Below are positions 1-13,255 of a stretch of 64,000 nt of DNA, piece after piece. The DNA comes from Adineta vaga. Lineage: Eukaryota > Rotifera. The stretch is taken from positions 10,230,001 to 10,294,000 of the forward strand of contig CP075492.1 in NCBI GenBank assembly GCA_021613535.1, given 5' to 3'. The translations under genes and the position numbers were made by a program. The notes beneath the pieces were generated by a model that was not told where the DNA came from, made no database searches, and was given only the letters and a program-made list of their open reading frames with translations. How positions within the stretch are numbered: the first letter of the stretch is position 1; each line of letters starts with the position of its first letter.

Positions 1-1324
1 AAATGAACTGTTCTCCCTTAGGATACGATGATGAATGATTAGACATGTCTATAATCGCAATTGTTTCTTTCCGGAAATCACTTTTCAACACCTTCTGTAT
101 ACATTTCGATATCTTCGCATTACACAAGACGTTCGATCCTTGTATACTTTTCTAAGCCTTTTTCCTACATATATTTTATGTACATAGTGACTTCTTCGAT
201 AGGTTTCAATCATCATCGTCTTATTTGATTAACATCTTGACACGAACGTGTGTCTTCTCTTTACTGAATTAGCGAATGTACATATATACATATATGTATA
301 CACTCCAATCATCATCACCATCCTTGATGAACAGCGATAAGAACATGATGTTTCACTCCACATCTAGTTGACACGCAATCGGAAGAAAATGTGGGAAAAT
401 TCACTTCGCTCCCATAATCACATCATTATCATCAGCTAAGTTACTTAGCATTTGTACCTACAAGCAATTCCTAATACATTTTTTTCTTCGTGATGCATTT
501 CAAAATGAATGATAACCTTTTATGCTGATCATTATTTATTATCGAATATGAAATGATTTAACCAGATGAAAGTGAAATGATATTTAATACTTTAGTCTGT
601 CGAAGTCGAGAAGTTGCTTTTTTAATGAAATCGAGTATGTTGATGTTAATGTTTGCCTCGCGGTAAAACACATAATAAACATCAAGACAATAAAAAGAAG
701 AAGAAGAAGAAGAAGGAAAAAACTGACCACAAACTGAGCTGCACACATGCATATCATCAGAATCATATTCTTCCCGCACCTGTATTGGCTCAATAGACAC
801 TTATATGAGCAATGAAACGAAACGTGAGGAATAAAAAGAAAATGTCAACGTAATGTGCGCATAGTTCGTTTGATGTGTCAAGTACCACAAGGACTAATGA
901 ACTCAAAAGAGCAATGCAGCACTACTCATATGTATATGCATGCCTGATCTTGTTAAAGAAACGAGTCATTGCTCAATGAAGAGCTTAGACTTTCTAAGAA
1001 GATTTTTCTCCTTCAAAATTACATCTCCTTGTCAATATCAACGATCAATCGCATATCCTCAGGGGTGGTTAAGTCGGTTTGTCGACATCTGATTTTTATA
1101 ATTGATAAAACAACAAAAACATCGGGTGTGAAGCCAATAAACTCTGCCTCTTTCTCCCCTAGAAGCTAACTAAACATCTCCGCATGTCAATGATCTTCGT
1201 ATCGAATAAATTAGAAAAAAAAACACAGAAAATTCTAAATGTACTTACGTTTAAGACTACAACGAACCGTTACTGATGTTGATTTGCCATTTTCTTTTAT
1301 ATAACGAAAACGAATTTTTCTCAT
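1..1324 (-). CDS. Possible partial gene of unknown function: start exon 1324-1249 plus candidate second exon 48-1
   Basis: On the minus strand an ATG at 1324 opens a short frame (begins MRKIRFRYIKENGKS) of 25 codons plus one base, ending at 1249 exactly at a strong donor GTAAGT. A candidate acceptor (TTATAG) before position 48 restarts an open frame in the matching phase (CAC ATG TCT AAT ...), which runs off the left edge. The implied intron of about 1.2 kb is far longer than usual here and its pyrimidine tract is weak. The first exon is basic and has no recognisable domain. I do not recognise the protein. The donor and phase match are what I see; the link between the two exons is inference. 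Confidence 0.33.
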
Positions 1325-3648
1325 TGTGTATCGATCAGTAGTTCGTTGTGTTGGATGATTGTACAAGTTAATGATGTGAGAGATATATTCAATCTATCTG
1401 TTAGACAAGTAAACGATCGGAAGAGATGGGAAGAATGAGAGAAGGAGAGAGAAAGCGAAAGAGATGATGATTAAATAACACGAGCCAATACGAGAATAAA
1501 TAGGATCAGCGCATGAAGAGGAGAGAGAGAGAGAGAGGAGAGGAAAGAAAAAAAACGAATTTTTTCGTTCGATTCTGTTCCAGTAGACAGACGAGAATGA
1601 TGATGAGTTTTTTCCAAGCGAATGAACATGATACCTCATGCTGAGAGAGTCGAAAAATCAACAATCAACTTCATCAATTGAATTGAAAGAGAATGAGACG
1701 AGAAGCAACGTTCTCGGGTAACCACTTTATCGAACCAACGGTATCCTTTCCCTTGCAAACAAACCTCATTTCCGTGATATAAATACAGGCGGAGATTTTT
1801 CAATATGCATCAACACCTTTTTATTGTTCTGAAGTGGAACTTGTAACCTGAGAGCTCGAGGGAAGAGCATAAAATTTTACTAAATTCAATTTTGATTTTT
1901 CAATCAATATCAGATATGATCAATATAGAACAATTCCATAGAGATTTAGTGCTAGTTTAACAGATGGTCACATGTACGAATCATTTAAAACAACAATCTG
2001 ATCATATCAATGGGCAATTGAACATGATTCAGTTTGTTCAGGTTAAATGATTGGTCATTAGAGAATTTAACCTACTGGAAAATTAGGTTATCACGTGAAA
2101 TTTGTGTTTCAATCGATAAAGAAAAAAAAATCGTTATTTCGAATGAGATTTATACACATAGAAGAAAAATAATCTAATTTTTCAAATTATGAAGATTACA
2201 CTTTTGAATAGAAAATCTTCATACAAGATGAGATATCTCTTAGATCCACGTATGTCAACTGGCTACACTATTGACATTTCTATAACCTCGATGCTTTTTC
2301 AATCAAGTCGATCGTATGTAGTTTGTTTTATTAATCTTTGATGTTTTATTTTGTTTAGCATGCAGTTTTATGTCTCTCTATAGAAGATTGAGTGTGATAT
2401 CTATCTTTATATCTATCTACATGTGTCAATCAAATTCAACTAATGTCGTTACTTTTCTCTCAGATTCAATCGATTTTCTGAATGAAGATTGTATTAATGT
2501 ATGTGAATCACGTCTATTCCTGATAGATATGATGTATGATTGAACCCACAGTTTGAAATATTGTCATGCTACTCAGACAATTTCCAAAGCTATATCAATT
2601 CAACTGATTGATCTACACAGAATATTAAACATTCTGCATCAAAGATGAAATCACAGTTGTTAACGATTTCGTCCAATTACTAGAATGCGAAACGAAGGCA
2701 CATTTCAACTATGTCATATAGAGTGAGATCATATACATACGCAAGTGTTGATGAATTGAACAAGATCAAAACGATTCGTTTATTGAAGAGTACTTATATT
2801 TTGGAGACATTCGTAAGAGATAATGGAATGTTACCATCGTATTTATCAAAAAAAGATAATGTTTTTCATAATCTGTAACTGTGTGATCAGTTTGTACGAT
2901 TCATCAAAAATAACATCCAAGTGTGAAAACTCGACTCTGTTTTAGTTATGAAAGATATATTAAATCATACGAGAACGTTACTTCCAAATGAAATAATTAC
3001 TCCTTAAATAATCTATTATCAGTATTGAAGATGATTATTTGATAAGCCTTGTCAACACATTCTGTCCACTCGCAAGGTGCTATCACATTTTATCTAATAA
3101 TATCATGATACTACATCATTAGAGTCATTTCTGTGGCATCTTAGATGAAAAGAACACCTATATGAAAGTGCTAAATTTATCAAAAGACAAAGAGTGCTCA
3201 TACCTTTTAAATTTCGATATCATAATTTTCTTTCACGCTAGCTATGACTTCTCTACTGATATTGCATACAGTAATCTGTCTGATTTTCTATTTAAAGAAA
3301 GTTATAGAAATCCACAATATGATATAAAAATGAGTGCGTAGATAGAGTATGTATCAAATACAATTGTAAATGATCGTTGATCTACTTAATGAATACTATA
3401 CATAAACGATTGTAGTGAATAATTAACATGCATTGAAGATATAGGAAGAAATATGAATTTACGGTATTAGGATGAAACGTAAAAATCTCGTTTATACGAT
3501 AAAAACTAGATGTCACTATAAACCAGTCATTCTACAAAGTCTTGTGAGGTAGCGCTATTTCATTGATGGTCGATTACTTCAACTGACTTTTAATCACATC
3601 ACAATCTCGATATCAATATCATATTCGATCTGAAGATCGAGTAAAATA
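1325..3648. other. Intergenic region, no gene recognised
   Basis: AT-rich sequence with no convincing exon on either strand. It holds a purine-rich tract (about 1418-1560) with a short (GA)n run near 1521-1540. The short open frames here have low-complexity, frame-shadow composition. The last few hundred bases should contain the promoter and 5' UTR of the neprilysin gene. Confidence 0.6.
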
Positions 3649-6600
3649 ATGCATCGATATCGACATTTCGATGATGTAATTGATACGATGAATTCCAATA
3701 CCGCAGCTATTTTACCAGAAATTGATAATGATGAACCATTTCAAGTGCAATTTACTCCTCAACTCAATAATTATGCTTCGAATTTTCAAAAATTGAAATA
3801 TTTTTTTTCACAACGTACACGCCTTGAACGATTTCTTATTTATCTAATTTTTCTTTTACTTCTCGTTTTATTTATTATAACTCTGGTATCTCTCTATCAT
3901 TCAAATCGAAAATTTAAATCTGACGATGTATTATGCTTAACTCCAGCATGTATTCAAGTATCGTATACATTATCTTCGGGCATGAATCAATCCGCTGACC
4001 CATGCGAAGATTTCCATCAATTTGTATGCGGTAATTGGATTCATAAAAATATTATACCAAAGGGTCAATCTGGATGGTCAACATTGAAAGAAATAACACG
4101 AAAAAATACGATTATTTTAAAAAATATTCTCGAACAAACATCAATCTCATCATTGAATAATGCTGAACAAGATGCAATCAAATACTATCGATCATGTATG
4201 AATGTAACTGAAATCGAACGAATTAATTTAGAACCAGTAGAAAAATTTTTGGAAAAAAATCTCAATTTTACTCTTAAAGAATGGATTAATATCAATAAAA
4301 CACAAACTTGGCAACAATTATTCATTCGTTTCAGAAATAGTCTTACGACATCATATCACTTTTCATATGTTTTACCGATTGGAATTGATTCGGATGAGAA
4401 AAATTCAAGCTGGAATAATATTCATGTGAGTTATTCGAATACATGATAATTTTTTAGTCTGATTTTATTTTTTATCGAAGATCGGACAATCACAACTTGG
4501 TTTGAATAGTCGTGATTATTATATCAATTCCACAACGGATAGTCAATCAAATGCAAGAAATCAAAAAGTAAAGTGTTCCATAAATAATCTGTACAAATTA
4601 CATTAATCGATTTTATTTAGATAATGGAAAGTTATGAAAAAGTCGGTTCAGATGTTTTACAATTACTTGGATTTAATAAAGATGATTCAATCAAACGTAT
4701 GAAAAATATTATTCAATTCGAAAAAGAATTAGCAATGATCAATTGTAAGTTATTATTAAATGCAACTACTAAAATGAATGTCTAACAATACTGTGCTTTT
4801 CATATTCAGTAGACGTAATGAAGAATGAGAGATCTTTTTAGATTAATTTATATACCGTAAAATGATTCGTCTACAGATGCCTTTCCTAAAGATGCTGATC
4901 ATTTCTTGTTCTTATAATTTCATATAAGAATGCATTTGGGAAATATAAGAATAAAGAAGCTTACACAAAGGGTGTATTGATGAATAATGAATTGACATTC
5001 TCGCTAGTTATTCAATCGTTTCAGTACACTATTCAAATATTACTCTAGTTTCATGTTGAATAGATTAATTTTGATTACACACCGTAAATATCACATACGG
5101 AACTATATCGTTTCCATTTTACGACATAATCAATTTATTAGGATATTATATTCTTCAATTTATTTTACACATAATCAAAACTTTAATATATTGCTTCATA
5201 ATTGAAAATCTAGTAATAAAAAAAGATAATATAGAGTTCATATTTTTATTATTTATTTGTTATTCAATAGAGAAGAGATGATCAATATACGAAAAAAGTA
5301 TATCTAAAGTTTTATACTATTGGTGATCGGTTTATATTAGTTTATTCTACACATTTTCACAGTAGACTAAAGTTTTACTCCGAATCGATTTGATATAGAT
5401 TAATCATATATTTCAGAAAATAGATATGCACTTTTCAATCGATTCAATGTAAAATATTAGTACAAATATACGTTCCAATTTCTGCACATTCCGTAGTACG
5501 ATTTGGGAATGGTTTCCTTTGTTCTAATTCGAATTTTTTTGTTATATATTCAGTACCCATGGAAATCCTTCAAAAACCTAATGAAACATATTATTTAATG
5601 TCAATCAAACAACTTCAAGATCAGTATCAATCGATTGGTTGGGATATCACCTCCTATTTCAATAAAATGCTCAATCTAAACGTATCAAATCCAATCAAAC
5701 TCGATAATAACGATCAAGTTATTGTTTTATCACTTGATCTGATGACAAAAGTCTCTCAAATTCTTACCACATATCTATTAGAACCAGATAGAAGTCATAT
5801 TGTTATCGATTATATTCTATTCTCATTAATCACAGATTTCACTGAACATTTACCACCAATATTTGAGGAAGCTGTTCTACCATTAAAAAGAGAGCTGCTT
5901 GGAAAAGATTCGATACCGGAGCGTTGGGAATATTGTGTAAAGAAAACCGATGGTGCATTTGGTTTTGGATTGGGTAAGATTGAGAAAGAATAATATTTGA
6001 ATTTTAAAACATAATAGTCTATATTTTAGGCGTCTTATATGTCAATGCAGCGTTTGGCGAAACTGATCGAATGAAAGCAAATGAATTGATTAGAAATATT
6101 CGTGAAATTTTCAAAGATAATCTTAATAAACTTCAATGGATTGATGAACAATCAAGAAATGAAGCAACGAAAAAATTAGAGAAAATTTATCAAAAAGTTG
6201 GTTATCCTGATTTTATTAAAAATCAGACAAAACTAAATGAATGGTTAGTTTAAATTACAACTATGATGATAAAAATGATTGTTTAATTGAAGGTATGCTG
6301 GTTTTTCGATGAGTGAAAATGAATATTTTAACAATGAAATAAAAGTCATAAATCGAGAACGTCGACGAACATTACTACAATATCGACAAAAAGTTGATCG
6401 CTCTACGTAAGAGAAGAGATTCTATAGCCGAAGGAAAACAATTATTAATATATCAATTGTTTATTTAGATGGGGTATGACACCACGAACAGTAAATGCTT
6501 ATTATAATCCTTCTGCAAATGAAATCGTGTTTCCTGCGGGAATTTTACAACCACCACTTTTTCATAAAGATCTTCCAATTGCAATTAATTATGGAGCAAT

Positions 6601-7292
6601 TGGATCAGTAATCGGACATGAAATAACTCATGGTTTTGATAATCAAGGTAGAGAATATGATGCTGATGGTATGATGCGTTCATGGTGGACGAAATTTGCA
6701 ATGGAAAATTTCGAAGAAAAAACGAAATGTTTTGTGAAACAATATGGAAGCTTTTCATTAGATGGACAAAATGAAAATGGACAAAGAACATTAGGTTTGT
6801 GTTCGAGAAAAATGTTTACTTTTAAAATCTAGATAGAACTGAGTTTCATAAGATCATTACGATTTTCTAAAAATTAGTTGTAATTGTATGTCTATGTGTT
6901 ATAGGTGAAAATATTGCTGATAATGGTGGTTTGAAAATATCCTACTTTGCTTATCAAAAACTTAAACAAAATCTGCCAAATAATGATCATAATCTTCGTC
7001 TTCCCGGCTTAGATTATGACACTGATCAATTATTTTTTGTTGCATTTGCGCACGTATGATACTGTTCAATATTTCATTTCGAAAGCAATATTCGTGTTTG
7101 TGTTATTTTGATTAGAGTTGGTGTGATATTGAAACGACCAATGCCATGCATTTTGATTTAATCAATGATCCACATTCTCCAGCTCGATTTCGTATCATAG
7201 GTACCTTACAAAACAGTGATGAATTTGTTAAGGCGTTTAAATGTCAATCCAGAACAATGATGAATCCAAGTAATAAATGTCAATTATGGTAA
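3649..7292 (+). CDS. M13 family zinc metallopeptidase, neprilysin/endothelin-converting-enzyme type
   Basis: A type II membrane ectopeptidase predicted to cleave small peptides outside the cell. Nine exons splice cleanly: 3649-4425, 4481-4567, 4621-4744, 5554-5973, 6030-6243, 6293-6406, 6469-6794, 6905-7053 and 7116-7292, giving 795 residues (the family is usually about 750). Residues 1-55 are cytoplasmic. A hydrophobic segment (about 59-82) anchors the protein, and the M13 N-domain follows ([14 protein letters not shown]). Exon 7 carries [19 protein letters not shown] and the zinc motif HEITH. Exon 8 carries ENIADNGG, with the third zinc ligand Glu. The C-terminus ends in the family-typical KCQLW. 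All catalytic motifs are intact. Intron 3 is unusually long (809 bases). The next gene starts 147 bases downstream on the same strand. Neuropeptide turnover is a known role of the family, but the substrate here is unknown. Confidence 0.94.
4745..5553 (+). other. Oversized intron 3 of the neprilysin gene (809 bases)
   Basis: The flanking exons join in frame (donor GTAAGT, acceptor TATTCAG), so this is an intron, although its neighbours are 49-109 bases. It is AT-rich and holds no open exon, repeat or RNA gene that I can recognise. Confidence 0.8.
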
Positions 7293-7429
7293 TCCTTTAA
7301 ATTCAATTCTTTGTTTTTGAATTTTTAATGTTAATTTTCACCAAAAGAAATCTATTTATTCGATCTGTATGCTTTATTTGTTTTGTTTCTATAATAATTG
7401 TTTTTAAAACTAAAATCAATAATCTTCTG

Positions 7430-7439
7430 TTTTTTTCAG
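7430..7439 (+). promoter_or_regulatory. 3' splice acceptor abutting the ATG of the ZFC3H1-like gene (candidate spliced-leader trans-splice site)
   Basis: A run of T followed by CAG sits immediately before the ATG at 7440, and no donor-containing exon is evident in the 147 bases after the neprilysin stop codon. This layout fits either a 5' UTR intron or trans-splicing. Spliced-leader trans-splicing is known in bdelloid rotifers; its use here is inference. Confidence 0.5.
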
Positions 7440-10400
7440 ATGATACCGAACGAAAAAACTTCTAGTGTTAGTCGACAAGAATTTATAGATCTACTCTGTC
7501 GAATAACGAAATCAAGCGATGAAATGCCAACGGCGGCGGCGATGACAGCTACTAATGATCAGACGAATGAACCTGAAATAACGATTGTTGATGATACTCC
7601 AACAATAGAAGAAGGAGAAATAATTACACTAGATGACGATGATAAAACAACGAATAAAAATGAAGTAGAAGATGGAGAAATAACTGGATCAAATGAATCC
7701 GATGTATGTATGAAAATTTCAAATTTCGGAATATGTATGAACGGACTTTTATTGTTTATTATAGAATGATGACATTGAAGAGCTCAATTTACGTTTAAAT
7801 GCCTTACGATCTTTACCAGGAGCGAAAGAACAAAGACGACCAAAACCTACAAGTAGAAACTTATGTCATATGTTCGCTTTCGTGATCTACATTTTCATTA
7901 AATTTAGAATTCAAACCAAGACGCAAACGATTCAATGATACTAATCGATATGTAACCGATGATATTGATTTACGTTCCCCAAGTAAATATCGTTCCTCTC
8001 GTCATTTAAGTCAAACATCTAATCATGATGATCGAGAATATTTACTCGACAAAGATTATCGTCAACCTAGTGTTTTTGATATGCTTCTATCCCTTATCTC
8101 GCCTGATAATAATAATAATAATAGTACTAGCAATAATAACAAAAAATTTCATGATAACTATGATATTCTACAAATGGATATCGATGATCAACCTATTCCA
8201 CCACCTCTTCCACCGCCGCTGCCACTTCCACCTTTGCCACCAAATCATCTATCATTTTATGATCCATTACCACCACTTCCTCCACCGCCACCATCCTTAT
8301 TCAATATGTTTCCGACAAATCAAACATTTCCATCAACAAATTGGCCAAGACCAAATTTTGTTCAACAATCAACTATACCTCCTCCTCTTCCTACTGACTT
8401 GTGGGCACAATCATTTCATAATTCAACTGATATTGATCTTCGCGTGCCACCAGTTAACAATCAACATCTTCCACTACCTCAAATCAATGAGCATGCACCA
8501 CATAGAAAAGTATCAGCACAACAAAGACGGCATCGTCCGAAAAAGCTTTCGAAAAAACATCATCGTCGTCATGAATCAAAACGTCAATCACCTGTAGCGA
8601 TTCCTATTACAACAAATCATAAAGAAAAAGAACGTGAATCGTCACCATCAATAATTAATCATGATGATAATGATGATAATGAAGAAGAACGTTTATTACG
8701 TGAAGAACTTCTGCGAACGATATCAAGTAAACGTAAAGTTAAAATTATTCAACTACCAGATCCTGAACCAGAACGTATTGTGACTATCGAACCAGTTACT
8801 TCACCATCTCCACCTCCACCACCACCGACTGTGATTCAACCAATTTCAATCGTAGTAAAAAAAACAGTACAAACGAAACCTATATCGCAGTATACAATTA
8901 ATCAGCGATATAAACGTGTCAAAGCTAATGTATCATCGACGAATGTTACTAATAAAACAGAAACGGCAATGGTGGTTCGAGCGAATACACAACCCGTTTT
9001 TCAAACACGAAATAAAATTGTTCGTGCTGTAAGTATTTTCATACAGTTTTCTTTGTAATTTATACGAGAATCATCATTCCATCTTCAGCCTGAATCTGAT
9101 CTTACTGATCTTCCACAATCGAATCCAATTATCATTACCTTCGATGATCAAACAACAGATGATGAAGAACAGCAATCAACAGTGAAATCAACATCTGAAT
9201 CAACGTATATAATTTCCGATGAAGAACGACAAGCTATCAAACGATTACAACAATTGCAAGAGGAAGTAATTCGACGATCGAATACTATCGAATCGTCATC
9301 AAAACCAGTAGTACCAAAAGTGCAAACACCATCGATAGAACCTATTCAAGAAGCAATACCATCGACAGATGAATTGAGTGCTCTATTTGAAAAACGGTAT
9401 GTAGAAATTCTAGTTGAATTGTTATCCATGAAATAGTCTTCTTATCTCATTTCAGACGAATGTTACTTAATGAACGATCAAAATATGGTGATATTCAAGA
9501 GAAAGTGAAAAAGAAGAAATTAGAAAACGGTCTTTTAGCACGTGATGTCGAACGATTAGAAGAACAATTAGCCACAAAAAAAGCACAAATTGTAAATAAT
9601 AACTTACGATTACAGTATTGGCAAAAGGAGGTACATATACAGTTTCTTTCTTCATCGAAATCATCTGAATTCTTTGTTTTAATAAAGGCTATGGCTATCG
9701 CACAAAATATCAAACAACAAGAAGATTTAATTTTACAATCTGCTGTGTTCAAATCAGTCAAACCAGTTAGTATTACAAACTAATTCTGATTTATAAACAT
9801 CTTCTCTTCTAGACTCCATTACCTGCTGTCAAACCTCGATCAACCATTGAATTTGATTATGCTAACATTTCTCATGTCTTCGAAGAAAACACCGTAAGTA
9901 CACTTAAACATCCACCATGTTTGGAATCTTTCTATAATTTCTTCTTGAAATATTTTAGACACAGATGTTATTAGCAGTACTTATTTGTCCTTTGAATCTT
10001 TATCAAAAGCTTCGTCCATACCATGTGTGGTTGGATAGAGTGTCCAAAAAGATTCCACAAGTAATTTATTCTCATTAGTTAATTTACTTAGGAAAATATT
10101 TATGTTTCTTTTAGTCACCTACAATTGATAATTCTTGTTTATTACTTCGAACACGTTCGTAAGTACATAAACCTGGTTGATATGTTTGTTTTTTTGTTTT
10201 TATTTTCATAGTTTTTCTACCAAAGATAATGAACAGTGTTGGAAAACGTTTACAATCCTATTTTATTGATATTAATCAAATTCTTTGTCCCTATGAACTT
10301 CAAGGATCATGTAAAGCACAAACTTGTATTTAGTAAGTCAAAATGATGATTGAAACTAATCTAAATTTTTTTTATCATTAGTCAACATCAACATCAAATT

Positions 10401-13255
10401 TCTAGTCGAATTGATCAATTTCTTTCGTCGAAATATTTCGATGAGAAAAATAAACAAAGTTTGTTTCGAAATTTCTAATTTCTGAACGAGTAATTTTGTT
10501 TTTTCCTATTAGAATTTTTGAATCAAATTACAAGTTTATGTTCGTTACAATCATTTGATATTGATTTTTCCTTATTAGAAAAGAAAATTAGTGAACAACA
10601 ATATCAACGTTGTAAGTTATGAATAGAGTTTTGATCATCATATTTCTTTTCATTATTAGGTCGAACTAAACTCGATCGATATCTTGCCATTTATCATGAA
10701 GATTTTCGATATTTTCGAGATCAAACAAATCATGACAATCAATCATTGATTCATCCAATTTTACAAAGTGTATCAAATCAACTTGATTCGTATGTGAAAT
10801 TTGATGAATCTAATCACCACTCATACGAAACGAGATTCGTTTATTTAGTGATGATTTTTCTCTTGAACGTGCTGTTGCTGATTTAGTAGAAGGTCTTGAA
10901 TCTCAACGAACAAATGCTCAACTATGGTGTCTCTACTTGGAATTTTGCAGTTGGCATATGTCATCTACTGAATTGCAACATTTATGTTTAGCTGCATTAA
11001 AAAATGCTCAAAGTTATGATTTATTCTGGACGGTAAATTGAAGAAAAAACGAATCTATTGTTACTTTTCATCAAACAAATATTTCTTTCTTTTTCTGAAT
11101 TAGGTTTTCTATTTATGTACCAATAATTTAGAAGAATTAATTTCTATTTATTTTACATTTCTAAAATCAGATGAATTTGATTTTCATAATCGATCATATG
11201 CTCTATGTGAATTAGCTATGTTTCATGCAAATTTATCATCGAATAGTGATGAAATAATCAAAGTATGACAAAAAAAAACAAAAGTTCAATATTTTAGTTT
11301 AAGATCAACTTGTATATTTTTAGAATTATCTATCGAATTCTTTTCTGGAAAATCAACATCGAGTCTATCTTGTCTTAGTTCTATTGTATATATTTGCATT
11401 TGGTTCATTTCCTCGAATACTCTATCAACAAATGGATGAAAATCGTTTCGAAAAACAAACATATGTTCGTAGATTAAATTCACATCTTATTCGAATGATC
11501 AAATCAAATATGCTTTGTTTTAGATTGAACCATTTATTTGTCCATGGAATGTATTATTAACATATACACATTCACAAAATGAAATTGATCAATTATTTGA
11601 TGATTTTATGAATCCATTAGAATTATCAGAGAGTAATTTAGCGTTGTATATTAATAAAATACATTATTTCAATGCAACGAAAAGGTTTGAATGATTTTAT
11701 TTACTATTCGAATTGAATTTCATGATGTATCTATAGATTTAATCAATCAAAGTTGTATATTGAAACATTACTCGAAGCATTTCCATGTTCAATGGATCTT
11801 TGGATTGAACTTTTAATGAATCCGGAACTATCTCAACAGATACCTGAAGTATGATTTTTTATAAAACTTCTGAAAACTATACTCTTTTTGTTTTTCTTCT
11901 TTCTAGACACTTGAGCGTGCACGAAAAACCACTGGAATCTATTATGAATTCATCTATTCATTGGTAAGATCATCATCATTCAAGAAATGCATATATTTTC
12001 ATTACTGATGACAAATAATCCAATAAATTTGTTCAATAGAAAAGCAAAAGCAAAGATTAATCAGCACTGTGAATCTATGAATTTCTTGAATGATGAATTC
12101 TGTTTAAATTGAAATCATTTATTCAATATATATATATATATATTCTAGTCTTCATCTATGAATATTCAACAATTTTTCATCAATGATATCATTCCAACAA
12201 AAACACATCGTGAAAAATTCTTTTCTGATCTTTGTCATTTGTTGTGCGAAGTTTTATTTTAATTGATTTCAGAATCGTAAGTGAAATGTTGTATATCTTA
12301 ATTTACAGGTTGGATACAAATATTGAACTGAAAGAAAAGAAAATCGAACAGAATCTTCTCCGATCCAATGGTGAATTACGTGATATAGCCATTCTTGAGT
12401 AAATGATTGTTTGATTTTTTAATCATATTTTGTTAAATGATACCTTTGGTTTTTAGTATACTTCTTCATTCATCAGATTTCTCAAGTGATATTCAACAGA
12501 AATTAATCTATAAAGTTTTGAATTATTTATTAACATATGATGAGCAACAGAGAATATTAATTGTCTATTCATTCTTTCGAATGATTGATATTGGTCGTGT
12601 TTTGGATATTGTTATCGATTGTTTTCTTTCCACAAATTTCGATCGATATGAATGGATATTCAAATCGTAAGATTTGCTTTTTTCGAAAAGAATCTCATTC
12701 GAAAATTAACTTGTTTAGATTTACCTATCGTTTGTTAGAAGTTTTCAAAAACAAAGAACGAAATACTTTAATATGGACTCGATTCGATGCTTTTACGAAA
12801 CAATTGATAAATAATACTCGATGTCAGGAGATCTATGTCACGTATGTGAAATTTATTCCATCAGGTAAGCATTATTTCCGTGTTCATTTTTCTTCTTTTG
12901 CTTAGTATCCTTCAACGACTAATAACTTCGATGGAAGATAAAACTAAGGTAAATAATTGTAGGCTATGTTTGTGAAATGAGGCGTTTTTTCGATTTGATT
13001 GTAATTTATGAAGAACAGAGGAAATATCTTGCTCCTTTTCATAAATCAATCAAATCGAAAAAAATGCATAGTATGATTAAAATCTATTTCTTGTTTTTGT
13101 TCGTGGTTGCACTCTATTATCCATTAAAGATTGCTCGTTTATGTCGTGTCTTCGAAAAACAATTTCTCAATTGTGGCTTGATATCTCAACAACTTCGACA
13201 AAGCATATTCAATTCTACCACTAATACTGACAATGGCACAATCGTTACTTCATGA
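7440..13255 (+). CDS. ZFC3H1: ZFC3H1-like protein (C3H1 zinc finger, HAT-like repeats), nuclear RNA decay scaffold
   Basis: In other animals ZFC3H1 bridges the MTR4 helicase to polyadenylated nuclear RNA (PAXT connection). About 25 exons give roughly 1,400 residues (human about 1,990). First exons: 7440-7703, 7765-7852, 7908-9028, 9089-9396, 9456-9630, 9688-9765, 9813-9893, 9959-10060, 10115-10158, 10237-10332. Order of parts: an acidic N-terminus (EEGEI repeats), a proline-rich and basic disordered region, a coiled coil at 9456-9740, a CX7CX4CX3H zinc finger at 10270-10400 (CPYELQGSC...CIYQH), then helical HAT-like repeats from about 10850 (NAQLWCLYLEFCSWHMSS). The ATG follows an acceptor (TTTTTTCAG) with no UTR between them. 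The exon at about 12240 and the last exon (from 13020) have uncertain splice sites; a hydrophobic stretch near 13080-13130 may be an unremoved intron. Confidence 0.87.
12129..12147. repeat. (TA)n microsatellite in a ZFC3H1 intron
   Basis: A short alternating TA run just upstream of a TTCTAG acceptor. Confidence 0.8.

Noticed and set aside
558-800. Minus-strand open frame with a Ser run, and an overlapping frame with a Leu run
   Set aside because: Both are products of an AAG/AAGAAG simple repeat. No splice signals, family motif or protein-like codon use.
7398-7439. Upstream extension of the ZFC3H1-like start (ATG at 7398)
   Set aside because: The bases up to 7439 form a typical pyrimidine tract plus CAG acceptor, so they are intron or trans-splice sequence rather than coding.
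10202-10236. Apparent frameshift in the ZFC3H1-like gene just before the zinc finger
   Set aside because: Using the AACAG acceptor ending at 10236 instead of the nearer CATAG restores the frame (TC|T GTT GGA), so the gene is intact.
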